Assembly: GCF_036711975.1 (NCBI RefSeq) | Contig: NC_091972.1 | Span: forward strand, 27,099,001-27,163,000 | Origin: Onthophagus taurus | Lineage: Eukaryota; Arthropoda; Insecta; Coleoptera; Scarabaeidae | Reading direction: 5' to 3' | Length of the DNA: 64,000 nucleotides | In this document: in pieces, positions 1-10,400 of the stretch | Numbering within the stretch: position 1 is the stretch's first letter | Layout of the letters: each line of letters starts with the position of its first letter | Made by a program: the position numbers and the translations under genes | The notes under the pieces: model-generated | Databases searched by the model: none | The model's input: only the letters and a program-made list of their open reading frames with translations | Told to the model about the DNA's origin: nothing

Positions 1-407
1 GGTTGTTGTATACTGTTTCGTACTGCCAGCATTGTTTCTTGGATGGAGTTGAGATATCTTTTCAGGTCCCCTATCGCCTTCATTTCTGGTCGGAGGTATT
101 TACATCATACGCCTTTTTTTATTTTTGCTTAATCTTCATAGAGGATATTTAGAGTTATTAGTAAATTTGTGTAGGACTTCGCTGATGGTGTCATTTTTTA
201 ACTATTTAATTTGATTTCTCACATGAGTTGTAAGATTATTCTCTTTTGTTTTGTCTTGTGGCCCATAACCATTTCATTCTCGTACTTTTTTCTGATATTA
301 GTTGTAAAACTTTATTAGGGTAGTTATTGTCTTTTAGATTTCTCCTCATTGCTGGGTGTTTTGCAAGTCTGATTGGATATCTTTGATCAGAGCAATTCTT
401 TTATTAA
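1..407. other. Unassigned AT-rich DNA, probably older repeat
   Basis: No coding exon is supported here. The stretch is the left flank of the piggyBac insertion and resumes after 5545. Its T-rich composition with scattered GC-containing words suggests the antisense strand of an old retroelement, but I could not match it to a named protein. Confidence 0.3.
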
Positions 408-889
408 TTAACCTTTTAATAGCCAACGTTCCCAAAATGGGAACATTACTTCAACCATTTTTTTTATTACAATTTAACACTTAGCCTATTTTCTTCAATG
501 GAGACCATTTTTCTAAGATGCTAACTTATAGAGATTTATTTTTGCAACAATTTTATTAAGTCAATACTCTATCTGTAACACTGTAAATTTAGTCGTTTTT
601 GATATTTTTGTTTCCTTTTATTACACTTTTTTTTATTACCTTCTTTGTTTCTGTCGACTTATGCTAGCATGTACATAATCATTGAGGAATATTACCTGCT
701 CAGTACTGAACAACCCTTTCAAGTATTTTGTCAGAACATTGAGGCGTCCTATTTTGGGAACGTTGGTCTCCCAGTTGTAAAAAAACAATAAAATTGCCTT
801 TTTTTACCTACTCTCAATATTTTATTGTTAGGAAAGGTTACTTCGATTCATAGGAGCAAAGTTTACTCATTCTCACTTTAGACGTGTTG

Positions 890-2338
890 CCGAACGATGT
901 AAATAAACTTTACATCAAACAATTTGCGTGATGTTGTGATTCTCCCACCAGATTCGGGCGATAAAGGAATACAAAGTGATGAGGATGAAATTGACGATGA
1001 AAATTTCGACATAGCGGGTCTACCACAAGAAGTAACTGGTGAAGTAGAGTTACATGAAAGTGATACCACTGACGACATGCAGTGAAGAAAAGATGAAGAT
1101 GTAGCTATTCCTACAGATGTAGTTGAACCGGAAAAGGTTGAAATTGAGCACGCTGGAAAATCAGAGTATGAAATTTTTCTGTTGTTTTGGACAGAAGGGA
1201 TTCTTTCTCATATAACATATCAAACGAACCTTACGCAACAAGAGATCAAAATCAACACAATTTCAAAGTAAATGAAGAAGACATTTCTCAGTTTCTTGGA
1301 TTGTTGTTGATCAGTGGCTACCACAGTCTTCCTAAAGAAAATGATTGCTGGTCAACAGCAGAAGATATGGAAGCTCCAATTTTTTCCAAAACAATGAGTA
1401 GAGAATCTTTCAGACGAATAAAGCGGTATATACACGTAGTGGATAATAATAATAATTTAGAAAATTCGAAAGTTGCCATAGTGTTATCTATATATAATAT
1501 GTTGAAGACGAATATACTACTGTTTGGAATTTTCCACAAACATTTAAGTATAGATGAAGCAATGCTTCCTTATCATGGACATCATTCTGCTAAGATGTTC
1601 ATAAAAAACAAACCAATTTGGTTTGGTTTCAAAATATGGATGTTGTGCGGGACCGACGGTTATCCATATAACATGAAAATATATTGCGGGAAATCACTTG
1701 TACATAACAAAGAACCGTTAGGAACTCATTTCGTAAAATATATGTTATTTGTTGTTCAAAAACCTTCACAACATGTAATATTTTTTGACAACTTCTTCTC
1801 CAACCATGCACTATTTCATTATCTGTCAGAGACAATCATTCGAGCTTGTGGAACTGTTCGTGAAAACAGAACAAATAAGTGTCCTTTGATACATTCTAAA
1901 GCCTTGAAAAAACATGAAAGAGGATCATACGATTATAAGTCCGACGGAACAAACAAGGACAAAACAAGACAGACGTGATACAACCAAATCTGATAAAGAG
2001 ATATAATGAAGGAATGGGTGGTGTTGATCTCTTAGATCGTCTTTACTCCAGCTATCGATCAAAATTGCGACTAAAGAAATGGTGGTGGAACCTATTTTCA
2101 CATGCATTGAATTTTTGCAGTTGTAGCTGCATTTCGTTTTTACCAATATATCAACAACAACGACAAAATAACATATTAAGAATTTAGACGCACAATCGCA
2201 CTGTTTTTGATAAAAGTAAACGCGACTCAACGAAAAAGAAATCGAGGACTTACAGCACCAGTAGTGCGTGATATAAGACTTGACGGAATCAACCACATAG
2301 TAACCACATGTTCTCAAGGAAGATGTAGAGTATGTTAA
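890..2338 (+). pseudogene. piggyBac transposase, degraded
   Basis: This is a transposase of the DDE_Tnp_1_7 type that would cut and paste at TTAA. An acidic N-terminal segment (about 920-1080, rich in D/E) ends at a stop near 1083. The core reads from 1187 to 1978 and contains LSIDEAMLPYHG, which carries a catalytic Asp, and IFFDNFFSN, which carries another. A frame change then leads to GMGGVDLLDRLYSSYR and KKWWWNLF (1975-2187), a hallmark of the family. The C-terminal RLDGINHIV and a Cys-rich tail follow near 2270-2338. At least two frame breaks and internal stops make it a pseudogene. Family assignment is secure. Confidence 0.85.
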
Positions 2339-2352
2339 AAAAAAATAACTAA

Positions 2353-2994
2353 CAAGGGAAGTGTCACAACTGTGTCTCACCGATTTCGATGCAATTTGGT
2401 ACAGTCATAGAATGGGCCAAAATAAGGTTCGCACATTTTTTTATACGTGCGGTAAAAGCCCCTGGGGCGAGTTATAGGGGTTGAAAGTTTGGAGAAAAAG
2501 TACGTTTTCACTTATATTTTGAAAACGAAAAGTGCTATCAAAATTTGGTAAATTGTAACTGATATTCATTTTAAAAGAGCTTTCTTTTGATGTATCACAC
2601 ATATACCAGAGGGTTAAGAAGGGCGAACTACCCCTATTTTTTTGGAATTATTTAAAAACCACCCTATCGATTTTGGCGGCATTAAGTATACTTCCAGCAC
2701 GTTCAAAAATATTAGTTAAGGGTTTTTTCCCATTCGCTCTAGATCATCCCCAGCGAAGTTACGGGGGTTAACATGTAACCACTTTTCGTAAGAATGATGT
2801 GATAAAATTGTCAGGTATTTTGAAAATACTTTAACAAAACCGTAAATTAGTCGCACAATAAAATGTTTAATGTAAAATAAGGCATAATACACCATTTAGG
2901 GGTGGTTGGGGTTAACCACCCCCTTAAAAATTAATTCTATCCCGGGCATTACTTGTTGATTACGGCGAAATTTGGTACTGTGTTTGTTTTATAT
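2353..2994 (+). repeat. Left long terminal inverted repeat
   Basis: This arm pairs with 4551-5192 along its whole length with only scattered mismatches. Examples of shared words are GGGGCGAGTTATAGGGG, near the outer end, and CGGCGAAATTTGGTACTG, near the inner end. Confidence 0.9.
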
Positions 2995-3179
2995 AGTTTA
3001 TTAGTTTATTTTTATTCTACATAATGTTGCCAAAAATACACCTACCAAAAAAATTTTGGCACAATATTTGTTTTTTTAGTGCCGCTTGCTAAAGGTCATT
3101 TCTCAAAATAGTTTTTTCTAGTATAAAAGAACGTGTGCCCAGTGGGTAGATTTTAGTTTCAGAGCAACTGACAGAAGCA

Positions 3180-4490
3180 ATGGTTACAATAAACCCAATA
3201 AACGTTTTAAATTTGCTAATGACAGTTTTTACTGTTATGAATATTCCCCAGACTCCTGTAAATGAAGCAGAAGTTAGTTTAAAAGAAAATATACAGCGTA
3301 TTTTAATGGAAAGTATGGAAGACTACAATATGCAAATTGAAGACGAAACTGTATTAATTTTCGATTCATCCAATGGCATCAATGACGGTCAGCAAATTAT
3401 TGAAGACCAGGATACAACTGACAGGTTTGTAGAAGATACTGATGCTCATTGTCCATTGAAGGATGACATCGACTACGAGTACAAATTAGAGGCGGTAAAT
3501 TACTGGACAAGTGGGAAGAAAGGTTATTTGAAACTAGAAACCGTAAAAAACAAATACCGAAAAGTAACGTCAAAGACCCAATTGCACAGATGGTCTAAAT
3601 ATATTGAAGAAAGAGGGACATACAAAGAAAAATTAGCAGAAATTACCGAATTTGTAATTAATCAAGCGAGAGCCGCCGTAGATAATAAATTGCCACTACA
3701 TGATATTGATATACGCAGATGGGCTATACAAGCTAGAAATGAAAAGAATTTATCTCCTCAACTGTTCAAAGCATCTCATAGCTGGGTGCAACGTTTTAAG
3801 AAAGCAAATCGGTTAGTAAGCCGAAAAATAACAAAATTTCTATCCCAAAAACAAATTGGAAATGTTGATCGAGTAAAAACTTTAGCAAAAGATTTCGTTA
3901 AAGAGGCAAAGCTACAAATCCAAATATATGGACCTGAAAACACCTACAATTCGGATCAGAGCGGTTTTAACTTGGAATTCCATTCGGGAAGAACATTAAG
4001 CGATTTAGGAGTTAAAACCGTAGAAAGTGTGGTCCAGTCGGTGTCATCTACAACGCACAGTTACACAATTCAACCCGTAATATCTGCTGATGGGAAACTT
4101 CTTTCTCCACTTTTTATTGTTTTAAAAGAACCCTCTGGCAGCTTTGGACCGAGGGTAGCAAATACAATGTTTAAAGCAGACAATATATACGTTTTGGCAT
4201 CAAAATCTGGAAAGTTAACTTCAGAACACATGAAAAATTGGCTCCAAAATGTATATTTTCCAAATACTGGTTCTAAATCATTATTATTATTAGATTCTTG
4301 GAGTGGCCATTGTCCTGAAGTTATTAGTGAAATAACTCCATCAGGTACTAATTTTAAACATTTATCTATACCTGCAGGGACAACAGGTCAAATACAGCCC
4401 CTAGGTAGTTTACCTCGTGGAACATCGATAGATAGATTTTTAAAAAACAATACCACAGTTACGATGGCAGTTTTCATCTTCGAGGTATAA
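3180..4490 (+). CDS. DDE transposase, pogo/CENP-B-like (DDE_1 type), C-terminus truncated
   Basis: A single 436-aa frame starts at ATG 3180. It follows a short leader and is the only gene in the nested element. An N-terminal helix-turn-helix DNA-binding region is likely at residues 95-220, including a CENP-B/Tc5-type segment with WVQRFKKAN. The catalytic region begins with YNSDQSGFNLE (first Asp), followed by HSYTIQPVISADGKLLSPLF and then LLLLDSWSGH (second Asp). The usual IQPLD..F block is present only as IQPLGSLP, so the third acidic residue is lost and the tail appears replaced by out-of-frame sequence just before the right repeat. It is therefore probably inactive. The superfamily is inferred from these motifs; the TAA target and long repeats are not typical of pogo. 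Confidence 0.75.
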   Translation: MVTINPINVLNLLMTVFTVMNIPQTPVNEAEVSLKENIQRILMESMEDYNMQIEDETVLIFDSSNGINDGQQIIEDQDTTDRFVEDTDAHCPLKDDIDYEYKLEAVNYWTSGKKGYLKLETVKNKYRKVTSKTQLHRWSKYIEERGTYKEKLAEITEFVINQARAAVDNKLPLHDIDIRRWAIQARNEKNLSPQLFKASHSWVQRFKKANRLVSRKITKFLSQKQIGNVDRVKTLAKDFVKEAKLQIQIYGPENTYNSDQSGFNLEFHSGRTLSDLGVKTVESVVQSVSSTTHSYTIQPVISADGKLLSPLFIVLKEPSGSFGPRVANTMFKADNIYVLASKSGKLTSEHMKNWLQNVYFPNTGSKSLLLLDSWSGHCPEVISEITPSGTNFKHLSIPAGTTGQIQPLGSLPRGTSIDRFLKNNTTVTMAVFIFEV

Positions 4491-4550
4491 ACAAAAAACT
4501 ACCCCTAATTTGTAACCCTTATAACCATTTTCAAAAATTTTTACTTCAAA

Positions 4551-5192
4551 TATAAAACAAACACAGTACCAAATTTCGCCGTAATCGACAAATAACGCCC
4601 GGGATAGAATTAATTTTTAAGGGGGTGGATAACCCCAACAACCCCTATATGGTGTATTATGCCTTATTTTACACTAAACATTTTATTGTGCGACTAATTT
4701 ACGGTTTTGTTTAAAGTATTTTCAAAATACCTGACAATTTTATCACATCATTCTTACGAAAAGTGCTTACATGTTAACCCCCGTAACTTCGCTGGGGTTG
4801 ATCTAGGGCGAATGGGAAAAAACCCTTAACTAATATTTTTGAACGCACTAGAAGTATACTTAATGCCGCCAAAATCGATAGGGTGGTTTTTAAATAATTC
4901 CAAAAAAATAGGGGTAGTTCGCCCTTTTTAACCCTCTGCTATATGTGTGACACATCAAAAGAAAGCTCTTTTAAAATGAATATCAGTTACAATTTACCAA
5001 ATTTTGATAGCACTTTTCGTTTTCAAAATATAAGTGAAAACGTACTTTTTCTCCAAACTTTCAACCCCTATAACTCGCCCCAGGGGCTTTTACCGCACGT
5101 ATAAAAAAATGTGCGAACCTTATTTTGGCCCATTCTATGACTGTACCAAATTGCATCGAAATCGGTGAGACACAGTTGTGACACTTCCCTTG
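4551..5192 (-). repeat. Right long terminal inverted repeat
   Basis: Reverse-complement partner of 2353-2994 with equal length. It begins only about 60 bases after the transposase stop. Confidence 0.9.
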
Positions 5193-5545
5193 TAAGTTCA
5201 AAATGTGATAAAAGAATGTTTGTTTTGAACTATTTCATAAAAAATAATTAACTTTTTTGTTATAGTTACATGTTTTTTTTTATTTTGTTTCATCAATACA
5301 TATATTTCATAGTTTCATGCACTTGTTTCATTGTTTTCTTATAATCAATTAGCATCCTTTTATTAGCGTACTTACCTACTAAAGCAGCCAACGTTCCCAA
5401 AAGGGAAACATGCTATTTTGAAAATCTTGAGAGAAAAGTTTTATTTTTTTTAGTGGATAATCAATCATATAGGTCTATAGAAAAATTTGTGAAAAGTTAA
5501 ACAAGAAAAACAAAGTTTTTCACAACTCGGCCTCTAGAAGGTTAA

Positions 5546-6622
5546 CAATTTTCTGTTTCTTGTTCTGGAAGGAATTTTCCATTTGGGTGATTTTATTGAG
5601 TGTTCGTTGTAATGTTTGACTGACGTTCTTATCTTATGTATACCTAGGTATATCTGTTTAATTATTTGCTCTTCTCACAACTATAGAGTCAAAAGTAAAT
5701 CTACTTTTCTGGGAAATCTACTTTCCCTTTATTATTTTGTGTATTATCTATATTTTTTCCTGTTTGTCATTTTTTGTTTTGATATTATCATTAAGTGGTT
5801 CTATTTTTGCGTTTTTGCCACTACACATCCCCGATAATTAGCAAGGTATAATTAAAGTCACACATTTTTCACACGAATTTTTGGTTTTCAGTTTTTTTGA
5901 CAGTTAGCTGTGATATCTAGTACATTTAACACATCTTGGTTCATTTGCACCCAAAGAGAGTGCACCCAAAGAGCTTACATTGCTTACATTTGAATTAATT
6001 TTAACATTTTATTGAAACAATTTCTGCTTTATTACTTAAAATTTGAGTTATTTCCATGAAAGTTTATTATGAGCGTTAATAATAGAATCTGCCGTAAACC
6101 TCCTGTATACCAGAAAATTCTTGATGTTTTCTGAGCTGTAAAAGTTATACATTTTTTACCATAACCTATATTGGCTTTGTTTGCCTCTTTTCATATGTGC
6201 GGAAAGTTATTCCTTTGTCACTCAGTAATTAATCTTATAATATCTCTGCAGACTTCAGAATTAACACAATTAATTTTTGCTGTCGTATTATTAGTGGGCT
6301 TAATTTGAAAATCTTCTTTGAACTTGTCCTTTAGTATCTCGTACGATTCTTGAAATGATTTTATTCCATGTATCATGATAGGTGGCGGAGATTTCTCTTT
6401 CTTGATTGTATCTTCTTGCGGTTTTGGTTGTTATGGTCCTGGTGTTGCCATTCTGGTTTCATTTCTATCAAATAACGTTGTCTGCTTTCAATTTTATTGA
6501 TTTCGTTAATAAATTGAGTGCGTAAGCCCTGTAATTAAAAAAGGTTAAGACATGAATCGATCCGATAATTTGTTCTAGGTATGTTATTTTGATCAAAACA
6601 TTTAAGTTAATTTAATTTGTAG
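5546..6622. other. Intronic or flanking DNA of IR-A, no gene seen
   Basis: T-rich sequence continuing from the left flank of the piggyBac. No exon with IR similarity is visible, so earlier IR-A exons must lie left of the window or be lost. It ends in the acceptor of the IR-A exon at 6623 (TTTGTAG). Confidence 0.4.
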
Positions 6623-7180
6623 TACGCTAAAGATAAAATTATTCTCGATTTATACCACACAAAAGTGGAAAAACCTAATCACGATGGATTTTATAAACCG
6701 GCCGATGGAATGGAAAAAGTTTTACAAGGTGGATTTGCTTTTCACGTTGAAACGAGTAGTGCTTATCCACTAATTAAAGAAACGTTTCCGACAAATGTTC
6801 TTTGTGAACTGCAAGAAATTCAAATGTATCACACCCAATTCATGTATTCTAGCGTACAAAAACAATCTCATTTTAGAGAATTAATTAACTATTGGTAAAC
6901 AATCGCTTTATTTTGAATTATTGAACAATTATGTCTTACTATTTTTCTACTATCTTTCTATTCTAGCGTTTTAAGAATGTATGAAAATGGAATAATGCAT
7001 CGAATGAGATCGTTATGGGACGCAAAAAAACCGAATTGTCTGAGCGATACATTTGTTGAATTGGTCAGTGTTGGTTTAGAAGAATTCTCAGCTGCGCTTT
7101 ATATTTTGTTATTTGGTTGTGTGGCGAGTATTTTAATTTTGTTGGGGGAAATATCTTGGAATAAATATAAAAGAAATTGA
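6623..7180 (+). CDS. Ionotropic receptor IR-A (IR75 group), last two exons only
   Basis: The exons are 6623-6894 and 6967-7180, joined through a split codon (TG|C). The first exon encodes the S2 half of the ligand-binding domain, with a core of GGFAFHVETSSAYPLIKETF. In family terms the Glu in FAFHVE lies where ionotropic glutamate receptors bind the ligand. The second exon encodes the last helix of S2, VSVGLEEFSAALYILLFG and the fourth transmembrane segment. It ends at TGA/TAA-region codons with a short basic tail. Exon phases equal those of the two downstream receptors. AATAAA at 7229-7234 is a likely polyadenylation signal. The 5' exons are not in this window. IR75-group proteins are acid/amine olfactory receptors in other insects; the ligand here is unknown. 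Confidence 0.85.
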
Positions 7181-7482
7181 ATTAAAGTTGCAAATATTAA
7201 AATATCGAAATGAAATTAAAAAAACCGTAATAAAACAGTAGAGACATTCCTGATTTTCATTATTAATTTAAGCAAAACCACAATTCCTTTTGTTAACAAA
7301 TGGAATACCACTAAAACCGCAATGTCCATCAAAACCGCTCATGATATTGATTTAAAAGAGTAGTTTATTATTCTGATTGAAACGTTATAAAGTGTTCGCA
7401 ACTACCAAATGCTTCGTTAGAACGTTTTTAGATTATCTTTGCGTAACTTAAAATTTGTATATGTATTTGAAATGGAATCACA

Positions 7483-10400
7483 ATGAAATTAACTTCATTA
7501 CTTATTGTGTTGGGAAGTTTGGGTATTTTAGTTAAAGGAGAAGATTTTAAAGAATTAGGTGTTGTCAAAAATTATTTAAATTACAAATTTCTTAGCAAAG
7601 TTTATGTTTTTACTTGTTTAGAAAAAAGAGGTACATAATTTTTAATTTATACCAAAAAGTTTTAAGTAATTTCTTTTCTTAAATTTCAGATAAATTACAT
7701 TTAGGTGTACATTTATCTAAACTCTCTGTACAGTTCATTTTATTAAATATAAATACAGAGAAAAAAATTGAAAAGTTTATAGAAACGACAAATATTGGAA
7801 TTGTAGTTAATGGATCTTGTGCTAACACAAAAGCTTTTTTTTACAAGGTAATAAAAAAATGATAACTCAAAAAAAGCACTTATTCCTTTTTTAAGTGTAG
7901 TTTCATGAATACAAAAATTTTAATGAAAAGAAACACTGGCTAATCCTTTCATATGACACCACAATCACAAATGTTTTCAAATATATCCCAGCGAATGCTA
8001 ATTCGGATATAACTTTGGCTGTGTCAAGAGATAAGCTATTTTGGGACTTGTTTGAAATATACAATTCCGGTTTAGGTCATGGTGGTCAATTGGAATTTAA
8101 TTTAATGGGATTTTATAACAAAAACGAAGGATATGTTATAAAGGCAAAGCAAAACAAGTTTTGGAGAAGAAAAAATATGGGGAATATTCATGTTAAAGTT
8201 GCAACAATGGTAACAATCATATATTTCCATCTTATTAGTCTTTTAAAAATAAACTGATTAATTTTGGCTTTTTTAGTTGTCTTATCCTTATAAAGGCGAC
8301 TTAGAAGAATACATGATCTCCGAAAAGGTTGATAAAGACGTAGACACTTTAAATCGGGTTGGATATAGTAGCATTGCCCAATGTTTAGTGTTTTATAATA
8401 TGAGGTTATTAAACTTATTGTTACACAAAAGCGATCCGTAAACTTGAATGCAGATTTTATACCTTTAAAGTTTGTGAATTTCTTAGTAACTAATTTTGAT
8501 AACAAACCCCAAGTTCCTTCGGGAACTTTAAACATGATAATGATATTGCAATTTGCAAACAATATAATGCTAAGACAATGTTTCCAAGTAAATATATTTG
8601 TTGTTATTTGACCTTGATGAAAGTCTGTGGTGAAAAGAAACTTAAGTCAAGGAAACAAATAATGTTTATATACATTAAAAATAGTAACAGTCCACGATGA
8701 CTACCTTAAGGCATACTGGATTTCATGTATTTGTAACCAGATAAAAAACTTCCTATTTTGAATGCTTGACTTCTATTTGGTAGATACGACATGATTCAAT
8801 GAACAATATCATTTGCAATATGAAAGGAGGAAACTTTCTGAACAGGAATACCCCAAAGTTACCTTTGTCTCACTACCCCAAAGATAGTCGGAGTAGATTG
8901 TTGACCTCACCGATCGTTCATAGAACAAACCACGTTGTCCTTTGATAATATGTTGAGGAATCGAGTGACTAAGACATCTGTTGATAATTTAAGGTCGTTT
9001 TATGGGCGGGTTATTTCTAAGCAAAATTTTTTGCAGTTTTCTATCTGGTATTCTACTCTTATGTTATATCTAGGTATGCCAATATCTCTTGTGCTATTTC
9101 ACATTATTCTGAACCACGCATTAGTTTTTGATATTGGAGTTCTTAATTCTGTCTCATCTAATTTTTCCTGAGGTTGCCTTCGCGTATTTGAATGTCGTAA
9201 GTCATTAATGGGTGGATGGAGGATAGCACCTTACTATCCATACGCAGCCTGAAATTACGGACGTTTCGTAGATTTGACTTCTTATGTTCCTTGGGGGATC
9301 GTACACGCAATTAGGAAAATTCCATGACTTCTTCGTTGGGGGTGTTGTTGACTGCTAGTAGAAACAGCCATGCGCAAAGCTTCGTTCGCTTGATAAGTTG
9401 TGTAATTGTCTTTGCTGGTTATCCTCTGAATTGGCGATTATCGCAGCGTCGCAGTGTAGCATATTAGACAGATTTTCTTTTGACCCATTTTAAGTCCTAA
9501 GTTTAAAGTTATCACTTCCTCGATTATTTTGTTCATTACTAAAGTGAACAAAAACTTGTCTGATGCCACATGGAGTAGGAATGTCTACAGCTAGATCTTG
9601 TCTAGCCGCTAGTTTTTTAGTATTTTTTGAATATTGGAATTGTTATGGAATTGTTAAATGGCTGGGTCAGCTTTTCTGTTAGTTTTATTCCTCCAGATTT
9701 GAGCAAATTATTCTGGTAATTTCCGGTTCCGGGAGATTTCCTGTTTTTCATGTGGTAGCGTCTTCGGTAAATAACAGTTGTTTAAAATATCTTTTCCAAA
9801 TTTCTTCAACACCACATTTATCTTGCCTACATACTCTGTACATACTGTTGAGTGGCTTCCTTTGATTTCGTGATATGCCCGTGAATTTACTCCAATATTC
9901 TCTCTTTATAGTTTTTATTCTGGAGTTTACTTCGTTTCTTACATGCTTTCGTAAAATAAGTAGCTTTTTTTGTAAGAACGAAAAACATATAGTTTTTGTA
10001 CTTTTAAACTGGTCTTTAATTAACAAATTTACAAGTCTTACTAGTTTCGGCTAAGTGCCATCTTCAGAGATTATTTTGAAAAACGTCGTGAAGAAGATTA
10101 AGATATCAAATATGATTGTATAAACAATTGTTACATAGTTTAAAATTTTTAAAGTTATAAAATAAAATAGGTACACAACATGTTTACATTTTAAAAGTAC
10201 AAAACGTTCTTTCTTTTTTGGTTCTGCCAAATTCCTATCCTCTTCACAAAACTTGGATTTGGTGTTTTTGGTGGTGTCGTGGGTACATTTTTGAATGCTC
10301 TGCCACCATCATCCATGTTCGGTTGTTGATAGCAATACTGTTACTTTAAATAGTTTTGACATATCAGGCTCATAAGTGTTTATCAGATGCGTTGTGATTT

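Larger units (their letters stand above)
2353..5192 (+). mobile_element. Nested DNA transposon with 642-bp terminal inverted repeats
   Basis: The outer ends are CAAGGGAAGTGTCACAAC and its reverse complement. They are flanked by TAA on both sides (2350-2352 and 5193-5195), the likely 3-bp target duplication. The two inverted repeats (2353-2994 and 4551-5192) are each 642 bp and nearly identical, which implies recent activity. Between them lie a short leader and one transposase reading frame. The insertion is inside the piggyBac at 412-5541, so it is younger than that element. Confidence 0.85.
412..5541 (+). mobile_element. piggyBac-superfamily DNA transposon with a nested insertion
   Basis: The element is bounded by TTAA at 408-411 and 5542-5545, the piggyBac target duplication. 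The ends are related inverted repeats: left CCTTTTAATAGCC, right reverse complement CCTTCTAGAGGCC. A subterminal motif AGCCAACGTTCCCAAAA occurs at about 421 and 5386 in the same orientation and, slightly altered, inverted near 751. The interior encodes a broken piggyBac transposase (about 890-2340). A second transposon (2353-5192) sits just after the transposase C-terminus, so the real piggyBac is only about 2.3 kb. The element is inactive in cis because its gene is broken. Confidence 0.85.

Noticed and set aside
878-1078. Minus-strand Ser-rich frame
   Set aside because: It is antisense to the acidic N-terminus of the piggyBac transposase.
5616-5837. Hydrophobic 73-aa frame resembling a membrane protein
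   Set aside because: Composition of T-rich DNA alone explains it; no start context or homologue recognised.
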